Positions 1 to 11,434 of a stretch of 64,000 nucleotides of DNA are shown here, one piece after another. The translations under genes and the position numbers were made by a program. Numbering within the stretch: position 1 is the stretch's first letter; each line of letters opens with the position of its first letter. The notes beneath the pieces are model-generated. The model searched no databases and was not told where the DNA came from. It saw only the letters and a list, made by a program, of their open reading frames with translations. This DNA comes from Populus alba (taxonomy: Eukaryota; Streptophyta; Magnoliopsida; Malpighiales; Salicaceae): positions 10,106,318 to 10,170,317 of the forward strand of contig NC_133301.1 in assembly GCF_005239225.2 (NCBI RefSeq), written 5' to 3'.

Positions 1-2100
1 GTTTAGAAGTGTGATTGTAGTTGTTTTTAAAATATTTTTTACTTTGAAATATATTCAAATAATATATTTTTTTTATTATTTTTAACATTAATATATCAAA
101 ATAATATAAAAATACTGAAAAAATATTAATTTAAAATTAAAAAAATAAAAAATTATATATTTTTTAAAATACTTTTAAAATATAAAAACAAATAAAAACT
201 CACGGACCGTTAAAAAAGTTGACTGATGAGGAGTTTCAAGTGCAGATACCATCAAGGGGTCCTGAAATTGGAGAGGTTTTTTTTTTTTTTGAGAAAAAAG
301 TGAGTAGATGAAGAAATATTGCATATCAATACAAGTTATTCAACAGATTCAAGAAGTAACTTTTGATGAAATTTTTTTATCTAGAAAGTGGATAATTCAT
401 TGTATCTCAATTAATATTGTTCATGGGTGTAAAATTTTATTATTAATACGCTTTAACAGTGAAAATATTATATTATGTTTACTTTTATATCTCATTTCAT
501 ATAATTATGTGGAAAATTTCTCTTATGATAATAATAAATAATGATAAAAAAATATCTGTGCATATCAAAATGTAAAAGAATATCATATAAATAGAAAAAC
601 ATGTTTGATTCGAACATGATTTTTATTTTGCTATTTTTCTCCAAATAGAAAAAAGTATAATATGAACATATTTTTCTGTTCCTAAGTTAGAAAAACGTTC
701 TATTTTTTTAAAAAATAAATATGTTTTCTAGTTTTATATTAGAGAAGAAAAAAAAAGAAAAAAAAAGAAGAAAACTGAAAAAAATAAAATTGTTTTATGT
801 TACTTAACACACCCTTACACTCGCATATTTTTTTTTTTTAGAAGTAGAAGATATTTGCTTGAGTAGGTGTTCCCTAAGATAAAGTAATATTTTTTCACCA
901 TATGCATTGCCTTGCAATATAGATCCAGTTTTATGTGCATAAATCTATTTTGTTTTTTGAATGGTCATTGTTCTATTTCAAAATTTATTATATAAATTTT
1001 AAAAAAAAGTTTTTATTTTTTAATTTATGATTTAAAGTCTATTATTATATATACTTTTTACTCAAGAGAAGAAAGTTGTGTTTTTTTTAATTTAAAATAA
1101 TTTTTTTTTATTTAAATATTCCAGCTTGAAAGGAGAAAATAATACATTTCTAATATGATTAAGAAAACTTTTTGAAATGACATTTTAAACATTATTATTT
1201 ATAACATGTATAAATTACTTCAACATAAACTGTTTTTTAACTTTTAATGTGAGATATTAAAACATCAAATATTTTTTTTATAAGTTTTTTAGATTGATCC
1301 GACTCTTGATTATGTTAACCATGGACCAGGTTTAATAACTATAATTTTTAAAGAAAAATTGATAAAATAACTATAATTTTTAAAGAAAAATTGATAAAAA
1401 TACTCAAAAACATATAATACTAAACAAGTTGAATATGAGTTATGAGAATATTTATTTTTGTGTTTTAAAAGTAATTTTTTTTTAAAAAATTATATTTTTA
1501 AATTTTTTTTAAAATTTTTAGATTATTTTAACATGCTAATATTAAATATAAATTTTAAAAAAATAAAAAAATTATTTTAATATATTTTAAATAAAAAATT
1601 ATTTTAAAACACTTTCTTATTAAAATATCATAACGTATAGAAGACGACGACTCATTGAACTATTCACAACCAGGGACGTGCATAACCGGGCAACTTTCCT
1701 AACTTCCATCAAACCAGCTGACACTGACAGTCTGCCTTACTTGAAACGACTAGATTACCCCAGAATACCTCCATCCACCTTCGCCACGTGTCACGATGAA
1801 AGCTGCAGTCGTGCTGCATGAATATTTGCTTCAAATGATTCCTCGTCTCGAGCACCCCTCCCGTGGAAAATTTTTATTAACAAAAAAACCCTCCCAATCC
1901 ATTCTTTAAACGTGTCAATAATATATCGGTCCATTCAGCTTTCTACACAAAGGCAAAGATGTGGTAAGCACAGAGAGGAACACCTAGTACACGCCTGCGA
2001 TGTGAAAACGCAATCTTACCATTTCTTTTCCCAATTTTAATTACTGGTTTTCGGTGGTTAAAAAAAATAAATTCTAGTTGTCCTCTCTGTAAAAAATCAT
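1..2100. other. AT-rich intergenic DNA with MITE remnants
   Basis: No gene is visible. Positions 1-190 and about 1490-1625 resemble an AT-rich MITE family that recurs through the window; the first copy starts with a GTTTAGAAGTGTG-type end at the window edge. A near-perfect tandem duplication of 32 bp lies at 1336-1399. The only open frame (308-541) has no recognisable domain and sits in AT-rich sequence. From about 1630 the base composition becomes more balanced as the promoter of the downstream transporter gene begins. Confidence 0.6.
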
Positions 2101-3061
2101 TAAAGTTAATGGTGGCGCTCTGTTTCTTCTACACCAGAAGACAAACTCGTTCAATCGCACCGCTCTGCTCCCAGCGCACGTTAGCACGCCTACCCGCTTT
2201 TCCTCCTCCTTTATACGTACTGATTAAGCTACTGTTTCTAGTATAAGTTTGTTATTTTCTCAATTTAGATCTGATAGTTTTTCGTTTCTCTTCACTGAGA
2301 GAAGCGAAAAGTAAACAACTCTGTTGATTTAACCTTCTGGACGATCGAAACATAACAGCTAGCACTAGCAATCAAGGTAGCGAGCGTATCATATATTTTT
2401 TTGTTTACGTATCTGATACTTTTATATTTTTCTTTTTGTGTTATTGTTATCTATCTATCTATCTATCTATTTGCAGTTGCTTTTTATTCTTTCATTTTGT
2501 TTGGCTGCTGAGAAAGTTGAGAAATCAAAAGGAATAAGTTAGCATGATTCTCAGTCTTACTTGAATTGAATAATTACGTATTAATAAACTAATTGCTTTA
2601 ATTATTATTTTAATATTTGGAAGATCATTTTCTTACTCTTAATCTCCTCAGCAACCACACTAAGTTAGCCTTTTTTTTTTTTACTGTCAATCTTAGCCGA
2701 TTTCCGATTTCTTTATAGATTTAATTACGCTGCGGAAACACGTTTTTTATGCCTTGATTTGATTGACACTGTAATAGGCAGATTCTATTTATATAAAAAA
2801 ATTGGATCAATGCATGAGAAGCTGTCAGGTATTTAAGAGAGACGTCTTCCTGTTTCCTTCTGGTGCCATTCCGAATTGTTTTCAAATTTAGCTTTTTCTT
2901 AAAATTTTTTATATAGCGGTATATATAGAAACTGTAAAAATGGAAATCCGCTTCATTTGATTTGACTTGATGATTGAGTGTCGATGATTATTTTGACTCT
3001 CTTGCTTTAATCTCTAAAAATTGGGTGATTTGGGAAGGTAAGCTGGCTGCATTTTTTTGGC
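2100..3061 (+). promoter_or_regulatory. Promoter, 5' UTR and probable leader intron of the sugar transporter
   Basis: A TATA-like TTTATACG lies near 2210 after a C-rich stretch. The leader probably starts around 2240. A GT donor near 2377 (CAAG|GTAGCG) suggests an intron in the 5' UTR, with the acceptor somewhere before 3062. A (TATC)n microsatellite at about 2448-2471 would lie in this intron. The transcription start and the leader splice sites are inferred from sequence patterns only. Confidence 0.45.
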
Positions 3062-6000
3062 ATGCGGGGACATCGAACGGGAGAGTTCTCTATGTACAAG
3101 AGAATGTCATCTAGAGATTTCACTGTTGCTGCTGATGTAGAGGATAATTCTGGTAAGTCCAATTACTTGTCATCCCATGTTATTCAGTGCATATTTTACT
3201 TTGGTGGCATTAATAAATATCGAATTTTGTATCATTCTTTCAATTCAATTGTATGGAATGTTCGCAGTTCTTTGGATATTTTGCACTCTGGCTTATGATT
3301 TATTTTATTGTGTATGAGTGATTCTATGTGCTGATCTTTGAGCGTAATTTGTATACATTCTTCTAGTTGTTTCACAGAGCATTCTGGATCAAGAAATTAC
3401 AAATCCTTCATGGAGGTTGTCATTTCCACATGTACTAGCTGCAACCATATCAGCCTTCCTATTTGGCTATCATCTTGGGTTTGTGCACTTTCTTTGACTC
3501 TTTTTCCTTATTTAGTTCGTCTTACTCACTCCTGGTAGATTATAATGTGATGGCAATAATGATTTCAATATTTTTGTTTCCTGCAGTGTGGTAAATGAAC
3601 CACTGGAGAGCATTTCTTTGGATCTTGGATTCAATGGAAACACCTTGGCAGAAGGTGACACATAATGGATCCCCCCCCCCCTATAATCTGATACCTGTTT
3701 TGTTATCTGTATCTCTGACTAAAAATTGATATAAAATGAAGGTCTTGTGGTTAGCACATGTCTGGGTGGTGCGTTGATCGGATCTTTATTCAGTGGTTGG
3801 ATTGCTGATGGGATTGGCCGTCGTAGGGCTTTTCAGTTGTGTGCTTTGCCCATGATTGTTGGCGCTTCTATAAGGTAATAATTCTCCTGCACATAACAAA
3901 TGCTTATAAAATGATGAACTCTATATACGTGCTTCATTTTATTGCAATTCCTTCAGGCTTATGTTAGTTTGTAAGCAATAACAAGGTTTTATTTATATTT
4001 GTTGGGTGGAGTTTAGATTTTAATAGAAATATGTTAGGCATGATTGAGAAAAAGCAATATTGCTTTAGCAATATATCCTATCCTATCAGCTCATGGTTGA
4101 ACATTGATTCTCTTCCTGGGATGTATAACGTCAAAATACAGCCACTATTTATCTTCCACAATTATTCAAACCCATTTCCTACCATTTTACTGTATCTTCC
4201 TTTTAGAGATGGGAAAATCAAGAGAACTTTGTTGAGAAAAAGAAATGTAAAAAGTAAGCTCATGGGCGTTCTTCTCTGTTGCCGCACTGGAACAATCAAA
4301 CAACTCAATGCAGAAACAAGTTTTGCTAATCTGAACAAAATCAGACACTGACAAAACAGGGATGAAGACCCAAACTAACTGTTAATTCTCTATTGCTAAC
4401 TGCATCCATAACTCGAACAAACTGTATCACACTACCATTACTTGCTCAAGGATCACAGATCAATATCTGCTTTGAACTGCTATACTTGCACCCTCTTTCC
4501 ATTTGCATAGAAACCTCAGTTTTAATTACCATTCCAGCAGAAAGACAAGGCCTTAGCGTGTTTGTTAAATCCTTTCTCTGTTCTGTTCTAAATATCTATG
4601 TTTGTGTTTATATCTGAATGAATGACCTGCATTTTCAGTGCAACAACCACAACTTTGGCTGGTATGCTTTTAGGAAGGTTGCTGGTTGGAACTGGAATGG
4701 GCCTTGGCCCCCCTGTTTCATCTCTCTATGTGACAGAGGTATGCATGTTGTTTTATATCTGCTGCACTAGATGTCATCGAGTCCATTTCTACATCAGTAA
4801 ATGAAGTTTTAAACTTTTTATCTGGGTATGTTAATTGGAAACCAGGTTTCTCCATCCTTTGTGAGGGGAACTTATGGAAGTTTCATCCAGATTGCAACAT
4901 GTCTTGGACTTATGGGAGCTTTGTTTATTGGAATCCCTGTCAGAGAAATAGCAGGCTGGTAAGAAAGATTTAAACCTGTGATGCGTGTGATTCTTATTGA
5001 ACTGTTGAAGCTGAGTTTTCATGTTGTATATGCCAGGTGGCGCATATGTTTTTGGGTTTCTACAGTTCCTGCTGGAATACTTGCTCTTTCCATGATGTTT
5101 TGCGCAGAGAGTCCACATTGGCTGTACAAGGTTTGCTCCCATTCACATCGTCTTTGTTGTCAGTCAATGTACTTAATTCATTTATATATATCACCCACTG
5201 AAAAGGAAAAATGTCGTGATTTGTTGAAAATATTTGAATTGTTCTCTGTCATCTGAACTTCATCACACTTTATTCTCTTCTTAACTTCTTCCCTTTTGCT
5301 TTAAGAAACACTGTAAAGTATGCACAGCTACAGCAGCATGATATCAAATCCTTAAAAACAAAACTGTCTCTCTGAGTGTTTGTGTTGAAGGAACATGCCC
5401 ACAGTTTCTTATTGATGTATGCAGCAAGGAAGAATTGCTGAAGCTGAAGCTGAGTTTGAGAGGCTTTTAGGTGGAGCACATGTCAAATTTGCAATGCAAG
5501 AGTTATCCAAATTAGACAGGGGGGATGATTCAGATGATGTGCATTTCTCAGAATTGCTTTATGGTCGATGTTTTAGAGGTATATGTATTTTTATTTTTGG
5601 GTATGCTCCAACGGACTTTGTGAGTATGTTTATTCTTCATTTTGGCATATACAGCTGCTATTGTCGCCATCAGTTTCTTTCTTCTGCTTCATCTTCCCTC
5701 ATGTTTTCTTTAGGTTTTGTTATTCACATGTTCCTTTTGCAGTTGTTTTTATTGGGTCATCCCTATTTGCTTTACAACAGCTATCTGGCATAAACGCTAT
5801 ATTTTATTTCTCTTCAACTGTGTTTAAAAATGCGGGAGTTCCATCAGACCTAGCGAATGTCTTTGTTGGAATAGCAAATTTATCAGGTACAACTTCATTC
5901 CCTGTCAACTTTTTTCTTGTACGAGGATTTTTGCTATTTTTATCTCCACTTCTTATTCTGGTTGCCTTCAGGATCTGTTATTGCAATGGTTTTGATGGAT

Positions 6001-7604
6001 AAAATGGGAAGGAAGGTGCTGCTTCTGTGGAGTTTCTCTGGAATGGTAAATTATAATTCTGTATCATTTTTTTTCTGTATTCATTAGGAGATGCAATGGG
6101 GCTTGAGCTACACGATGTGGTGCCCCCCCCCCCCCCCCAAAAAAAAAAAAATAATAATAATAATAAATAAAAAAAATTCCTATTTTATACATCCCCACTC
6201 CACCCTTTCCCCTTCCTCCCTGGGTTTCCACCCAGGACCTGGAAGTGAAATCCCAGGTCATAACTTCTCAGGCATCCTGTTGGGGACAATTGCATATCAT
6301 TTTTCCTTGGAAGCTTCCAGTGTAAGTATCATTTTTTAGCATAATGAAGCTGAATAGAATGCATTCATTAAATTGGGATTGAAAAGGAAATTTTATGTGC
6401 CAGAGCACATAATTAGATATACTTGAAATCACACTCTAGACATTTCTAGGTGATCGTTGGTGTTTTTGGTTTCTCGCTCTAGAACAAAACCAGGGGCTTC
6501 ATGTTGAATTTTTGTCATTTACCATATTGTGCATTTTAACGATGCAGGCAGTATCCATGGGCCTTCAAGTTGTTGCAGCAAGTTCAAATATGTTGGGCTC
6601 TGGAACTTTGTACCTATCTGTTGGTGGCATGCTAATGTGAGTACTCATTTTTCTTGTAAATGTTGAAGATGAATTTGATTATGTTAGTGCATTCAAATAG
6701 AAAGGTATCAAATGCGATGTTGATGGATGTTGTTGTTGCCTTCATTTATGAGCATGGTGATCATCATTTTTATGTGGAAAATGTTATTTTAATTGGCGGT
6801 ACGTCCAACTGCTTGGGAACCTAGATGAATGACCCTAACCCAAAAAAATAAGCTTTGAGCATGCATGAATTAAATATCTAACAATGATATGCCAATGAGC
6901 TTTGCTCAACTGGCACTAGTATCCCCTTTTCCATAAAAAGTATGAAGTTCAAACCTCACTCACAGATTCATTATGGAAGCGACTAGGAAGTAGGAACCAA
7001 CCATCAATTTGCTAATATAAAATGCTAGCGATGGTTAACAGATGATGAATAAGTCGTTTTGATTGACAATGTCATTACGTGTTCCATAACTGAGAACTTC
7101 TCTGTTCAGGTTTGTCTTCACTTTTGCTATCGGAGCTGGTCCAGTTCCAGGCCTCCTCCTACCAGAAATCTTCCCCAGTCGAATCAGGGCAAAAGCTATG
7201 GCAGTCTGCATGTCTGTGCACTGGGTAATTTTCTTCTTCTGCGTTATTGTTTCTCTGCTCCCTGACGAGGACGAATTTTGAAATCATTTTTTTGTTATAT
7301 TTATGAAACTTGACATGCCAAATATCAATTTTCTTAGGAGTGAATTAGGAAACAGGATTGTAGTGCATCATTTCAAGGATAAGTATTACCTTTTGTATTT
7401 TAACTGCTCTTCTTCATTCAGGTAATAAATTTCTTTGTTGGCTTGCTGTTCTTGCGTTTGCTGGAGCAACTCGGACCACGGTTCTTGTACACTATCTTTG
7501 GTACAGTTTGCTTGATGGCAGTGGTTTTTGTGAAGAGGAATGTCATGGAAACCAAAGGAAAATCACTCCAAGAAATTGAGATAGCCCTGCTCCCCCCTGA
7601 ATGA
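3062..7604 (+). CDS. SGB1: SGB1/pGlcT2-type sugar transporter (MFS family)
   Basis: Thirteen coding exons: 3062-3152, 3367-3478, 3587-3654, 3742-3874, 4639-4738, 4846-4958, 5037-5130, 5425-5578, 5743-5886, 5972-6045, 6548-6636, 7110-7224, 7422-7604. All introns are GT-AG and the phases join to a protein of about 489 residues, the usual length for plastidic-type hexose transporters. Visible family motifs are the loop ADGIGRRRAF after the second membrane segment, ESPHWLYK before the central loop, QQLSGINAIFYFSS, PVPGLLLPEIFPSR and the C-terminal VKRNVMETKGKSLQEIE. The N-terminus (YKRMSSRD) matches the Arabidopsis SGB1/At1g67300 group, which is thought to move glucose across a Golgi or plastid membrane. 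The start is the first ATG of the conserved N-terminus. The exon 2 acceptor at 3366 was chosen because the nearer AG at 3376-3377 breaks the frame. Location in the cell is inferred from family. Confidence 0.92.
6120..6166. repeat. Poly-C/poly-A/TAA low-complexity tract in intron 10
   Basis: A run of about 17 C is followed directly by about 12 A and then TAA repeats, inside the intron 6046-6547 of the transporter gene. A short open frame across it is an artefact of the repeats. Confidence 0.85.
6890..7010 (+). mobile_element. Degraded tRNA-derived SINE in intron 11 of the transporter
   Basis: The stretch has a polymerase III A-box-like TTGCTCAACTGG near 6903 and, about 45 bp on, a B-box-like AAGTTCAAACCTC near 6945. 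This spacing is typical of tRNA-derived SINEs. It sits wholly inside the 6637-7109 intron. No clear tail or target duplication was seen. Confidence 0.4.
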
Positions 7605-8000
7605 GATCGGATCTCTTCTGAAAACGCCGCCAGGAGAATTCTCCATGGTTGAGTGAAGCCGCTGCTTAAAAGTTTCTAAGGTACAGCTACCTCAGTTGGG
7701 TGATTGTATAATGAGAGCTAAACAATACTACAGGGAGGGAGGGAGAGGGTAATACTAATAAAAATCCTACCTTCCATCAGTAGCTTTTAGCATTGATGTC
7801 CATGCATCGTGGAGCATTTACGCATACAGGGGACCGTGAAGTTTCCGTTGGCACCTCCGTCGACCATGAAAGCTCTCATGTAAAGCTCTACTGGTGTGGG
7901 TTTATGGTACCCCACCCTTCAAAAAAGACAATATGCATAACCTAGGGACTTGGTTCTTCGCAAAATTATGAGCGCATAAATATGTATGGTAAATTTATTA
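7605..8000 (+). other. 3' UTR and end of the transporter gene
   Basis: The DNA after the stop codon stays less AT-rich than the intergenic regions up to about 7960. AATAAA-like hexamers occur near 7755 (CTAATAAAAATC). The poly(A) site itself cannot be fixed from sequence. Confidence 0.45.
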
Positions 8001-8218
8001 TCTTTTTGAAGTTAAAATTGACTATTCGTGTTTATATCATATCAAAAGATGAAGATTGTGCACTAAGGTCCAGGAGGCTGCTATTCACATTTATTTCCCT
8101 TTCAATTTGTTTTATCAAACTATATTTTGCTTGGAGTTGATGGGCTTGGGATTTTCTGTTGCGCACCATGCTACGGACATGCTTCAGTTTGTAATTGAGG
8201 TTGGAGATTCTTTGTTTT

Positions 8219-8441
8219 AGAGCGTGTTTGGCAGTGTGGTAGCGGTTGCTTTTTAAATAGCATTTCGTGCTGAAAAGCATGCAAATGATGTTTTTTTATT
8301 TTTTAAAAATCATTTTTGACATCAGCACATCAAAACGATCCAGAAAGTACAACCGTCATTCAATTTTAATAAAAAAAAAAAACAAAAAAATTTTTGAATT
8401 TTTACAAAACGCCGGTTTAGCAGCAATGCCAAACGTGCTCT
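8219..8441. mobile_element. MITE with GTTTGGCA-type inverted ends
   Basis: The left end AGAGCGTGTTTGGCAGTG and the right end, read on the other strand as TAAGAGCACGTTTGGCATTG, form imperfect terminal inverted repeats around a core that includes CATTTTTGACATCAGCACAT. The core motif 'fall in two-letter AT code, then a palindromic ATCAAAAC' recurs in other MITEs here. This is the hAT-like type common in poplar-like genomes. The open frame 8032-8280 on the minus strand overlaps it and is not a gene. Confidence 0.65.
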
Positions 8442-8442
8442 T

Positions 8443-8602
8443 AGTCGGTGTTTGGTGGTTTAGATTAGAGATGTGGTGGTAAAGGTATAATTTTTTTAAA
8501 TGCAAATTATATTTTATAAAAATAAAAAATACATCTGTTTTATGTGGGTTCTACAAAAAAAAAAAAAAAAAAAAACCTACACCTCCTAACCAAACACCCC
8601 TT
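8443..8602. mobile_element. Second MITE, GGTGTTTGGTGG ends
   Basis: GGTGTTTGGTGGTTTAG at the left is matched by CCTAACCAAACACCCC at the right, giving inverted ends about 150 bp apart. The inside is A/T homopolymer-rich. It begins a few bases after the previous MITE, so one may have inserted next to the other. Confidence 0.6.
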
Positions 8603-9440
8603 AATCTTTGCTACCACATGTTTACACGATTTAATTTTTGCTAAGAAAAGACTATAATTTCTACCCTTTTTTCGACCTTTTTTTTTTTATTATTAAATAG
8701 TAATCTTAAAAACTATTGCAAAATCAAGCATATAATTTTATTTATTTTTATTTTGTGTAACTGGTGTTTCAAACTTTTAATTTCATAAGTTAAAATAATT
8801 TTTTATTTATTTTGTATATAAAAACTAAACTTATAATAATTTAATTAAATGTAATTCAGAATTAAAAATATTTTTTTTTAAACCATAATGCAATGACACG
8901 CAAAATCAAGATACAGCAACTAGACCAGCGGGGCAACACCTGTCATGATGGACAGAATAAACTCACATTGACGACAAGAATCATTGTTTTTCACTGATTT
9001 CACATCAATCTAAACGTATTTCCACTTTTATTAAAATGATTTAAAATAATAAAAACAAATTAATACTTTTTAAACATAAAAACAAACACAAGGTGCGCAG
9101 CTATTCTTGCCAAACGTTTAAAATAGGGGTCGTCTTTGCCATAAAAAACCTCTGGAAATCCACGGAGCAAAAACTACTTTGCCATGCCCAAAAGGAGGCA
9201 TGCATTATCGCGCGCGCCCTCCTCTTCCTTCATACGTCAACTCACCACATCCGTTTGAAATAGAACCAAAAATACTCAGCAACACAAGGAGGAGGACATC
9301 ATAATATTAGAATATGGTTTTACAAGATGGAACTTTTTAAATAAAAAAACACACAACGCCCAACTGATTTAGGACAGCATTCATATGTATTCTTGAACAA
9401 AACAGAAACTTAATTTCAAAATGTGAAGTACCTCATGCTC
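8603..9440. other. Intergenic DNA between transporter and CDKF
   Basis: AT-rich from 8603 to about 8900, then more mixed. The part below 9440 probably contains the 3' UTR of the CDKF gene, which is on the minus strand. No other gene is seen. Confidence 0.5.
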
Positions 9441-9447
9441 TTTGAGC

Positions 9448-11338
9448 TCAGGAAAACTGTATGGAGAAACCATCCGAGGTGGTTTTGACGCTCATGGGGC
9501 CGAAGTCATCAAAATCAGAATCAGATTCCCTATCATTGTAATCATGCCACAGACCAGGGGAATCGTCATCCTGCCCACTACTAGTTGAAGGAACCCAGAG
9601 ATCAGAGAAGGGAACCGGAAGAGGCTCTTTGCTAAAGTACTCATCATGGAGCAATTCCATGGCTGTAGCTCTACTAGCTGGGTCATAGCAGACAAGCTTC
9701 TTGACCAGAGAGATTTCATCAGGGGAATGGTTAGGGAGGCAGGCTTCTATGCCAGTGGGATTTTCCACCTTGGCAAAAGAAATTGTTCCGTAATCAGGAA
9801 GTTTTACACAGCCTGGCCAGACTTCCTCGGTCAAATTTCCCAAGACACTGAAAATTCTGCCAATTTGATCTATATCAGAAGTGCCTGGGAAGAGGGGTTT
9901 GAGGGTCAAAAGCTCAGCAAAAATACAGCCCAAAGACCACAGATCAACCTCCAGGCCATAGTCTGTGGATCCATAGAGCAGTTCCGGAGCCCGGAACCAC
10001 CGTGTTCCAACACATGAAGTGAGTGAACCACACCCATCGTTTTCAGCATCCTCAACCTCATATGAACAATAACTCTTCAACATATCATCTCCTAAGTCGC
10101 TTGCAGTGCCAGTTGCAAAACAAGAAGTATCTCCATCCCGAATACTCATTTCCTTATCAATGTCATCTAATGAACCCTGAAACTTGTAGTTGCCCATCTC
10201 TCGAAATGATTCTTCTCTACTAATCATACCTTGCTTTTCATTTCTCTGTCCTTCTTGAGATGAGCTGTCTATCTCAGGAACAACTTCAGCTGGTGGAGTA
10301 GCATGTTCCTGAAATAATGGGTTCTGTTCATATGGTTGAATGTTCTCATCGGCTGCAACGAACCCAGGCTCCATGAGTATCCTCGCCTGGAAATAAAGTA
10401 ACAATTAGCTTTTCACAACTTAAAAACTATAGATAGAAAAACTTCAACTCGTCACCGCATCAACATTCACACAGAGCACCAATCTCACCAAAACATTAAG
10501 AAATGCCAAAGCAGAGTAGAGATTATGAAGAATGCACCGACCTCAAATGATCATTGAAGTAAGATAAGAAGTTCGAATCCCTTTTTTTTGCTGAATTTCT
10601 TTCTTCCATTCAAACAAAATGCATCAAAGACCATGAAAAACTGATCTAGCCAATTCAAAAGGCAGACCTAAAGCATCAAAGATTTAACATTTACCCGCTA
10701 AAAGCAATATTTTATGCATAAATGGATACTGATACAAAAAACACTCGATCTAGAACATTTGTTTACTGCAGCAAGATCCAATACAGACACTACCATAATC
10801 AATCAATCTCCTTGAAAAAGAAAAGAAACCCATTATTTACCTGGCCAAAATCAGCCAACTTAAGAACCCCATCGTCAGAAACCAACAAATTACTAGGTTT
10901 CAAATCACGATGCACGATCATATTCCGATGACACGCATCAACCCCGCATAAAATCTGAACCATCCATCTCTTAACTTCTCCAACACTAACGCCAACACCA
11001 TCATCCCTCTTTTCCCCTTGCTTAATAACAGCAGCCAAATCAGTTCTCAAGAACTCCAAAACAAGCACAGCATCCTCGTCTTCTCTCCAAAAATACTCGT
11101 GCAAAACGACGATGTTTGGACAATTCTGGAGGACCTGCAATGCCTCGATTTCTCTAGATGCAGACTGGTAGTCGTGGATTTCTTTGAGAGCCACCGTGAG
11201 ATTGTCGGAGTGACGCCTGGCTTTGTACACGTCGGAGTAGGCGCCGGAGCCAATTCGTTCTTGGATTTCGTATTTGGATATGATTTCGGGTCGGGTGTGG
11301 ATGCTCCAGCTCTTTGCGGGCGGCGGAGATCGGTCCAT
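9448..11338 (-). CDS. CDKF-1: Cyclin-dependent kinase F-1 (CDK-activating kinase kinase)
   Basis: Two exons, 11338-10841 and 10386-9448, joined in phase 0 across a 454-bp GT-AG intron, give 478 residues; Arabidopsis CDKF;1 is about the same length. Seen in the protein: glycine loop GSGAYSDV (about 31-38), catalytic lysine in VALKE (K52), HRDLKPSN (143-150, catalytic D145), DFG (163-165), a long acidic insert (about 167-286), then the activation loop SLTSCVGTRWFRAPE with the regulatory threonine near 289. The insert between DFG and APE and the lack of a PSTAIRE helix are hallmarks of plant CDKF. The family works without a cyclin and phosphorylates the T-loop of CDKD kinases, so it feeds cell-cycle control and RNA polymerase II CTD phosphorylation. 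The C-terminus is acidic and serine-rich. The intron lies right after the DFGQ sequence. Confidence 0.95.
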
Positions 11339-11419
11339 TATGGGTTTTGTGGCAGGTTTTGATTGGAGTTCTTCCTTTCTCTCCTTTTTGTCGGAAACTT
11401 CGTTGTGTTGTTTTTGGGT

Positions 11420-11434
11420 TTATATATATATATG
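11420..11434 (-). promoter_or_regulatory. TATA box candidate of CDKF
   Basis: A TATATATATATATAA run lies about 85-95 bp upstream of the CDKF start codon on its coding strand. Distance and orientation suit a core promoter. It is a simple AT repeat, so support is positional only. Confidence 0.45.

Noticed and set aside
4031..4617. Two open frames between transporter exons 4 and 5
   Set aside because: They lie in an intron with good donor and acceptor sites; no domain is visible.
9646..10223. Plus-strand open frames over CDKF
   Set aside because: They are shadows of CDKF exon 2 on the other strand.
10555..10580. tRNA-like AAGTTCGAATCCC in the CDKF intron
   Set aside because: It looks like a B box, but no matching A box or tRNA fold was found around it.
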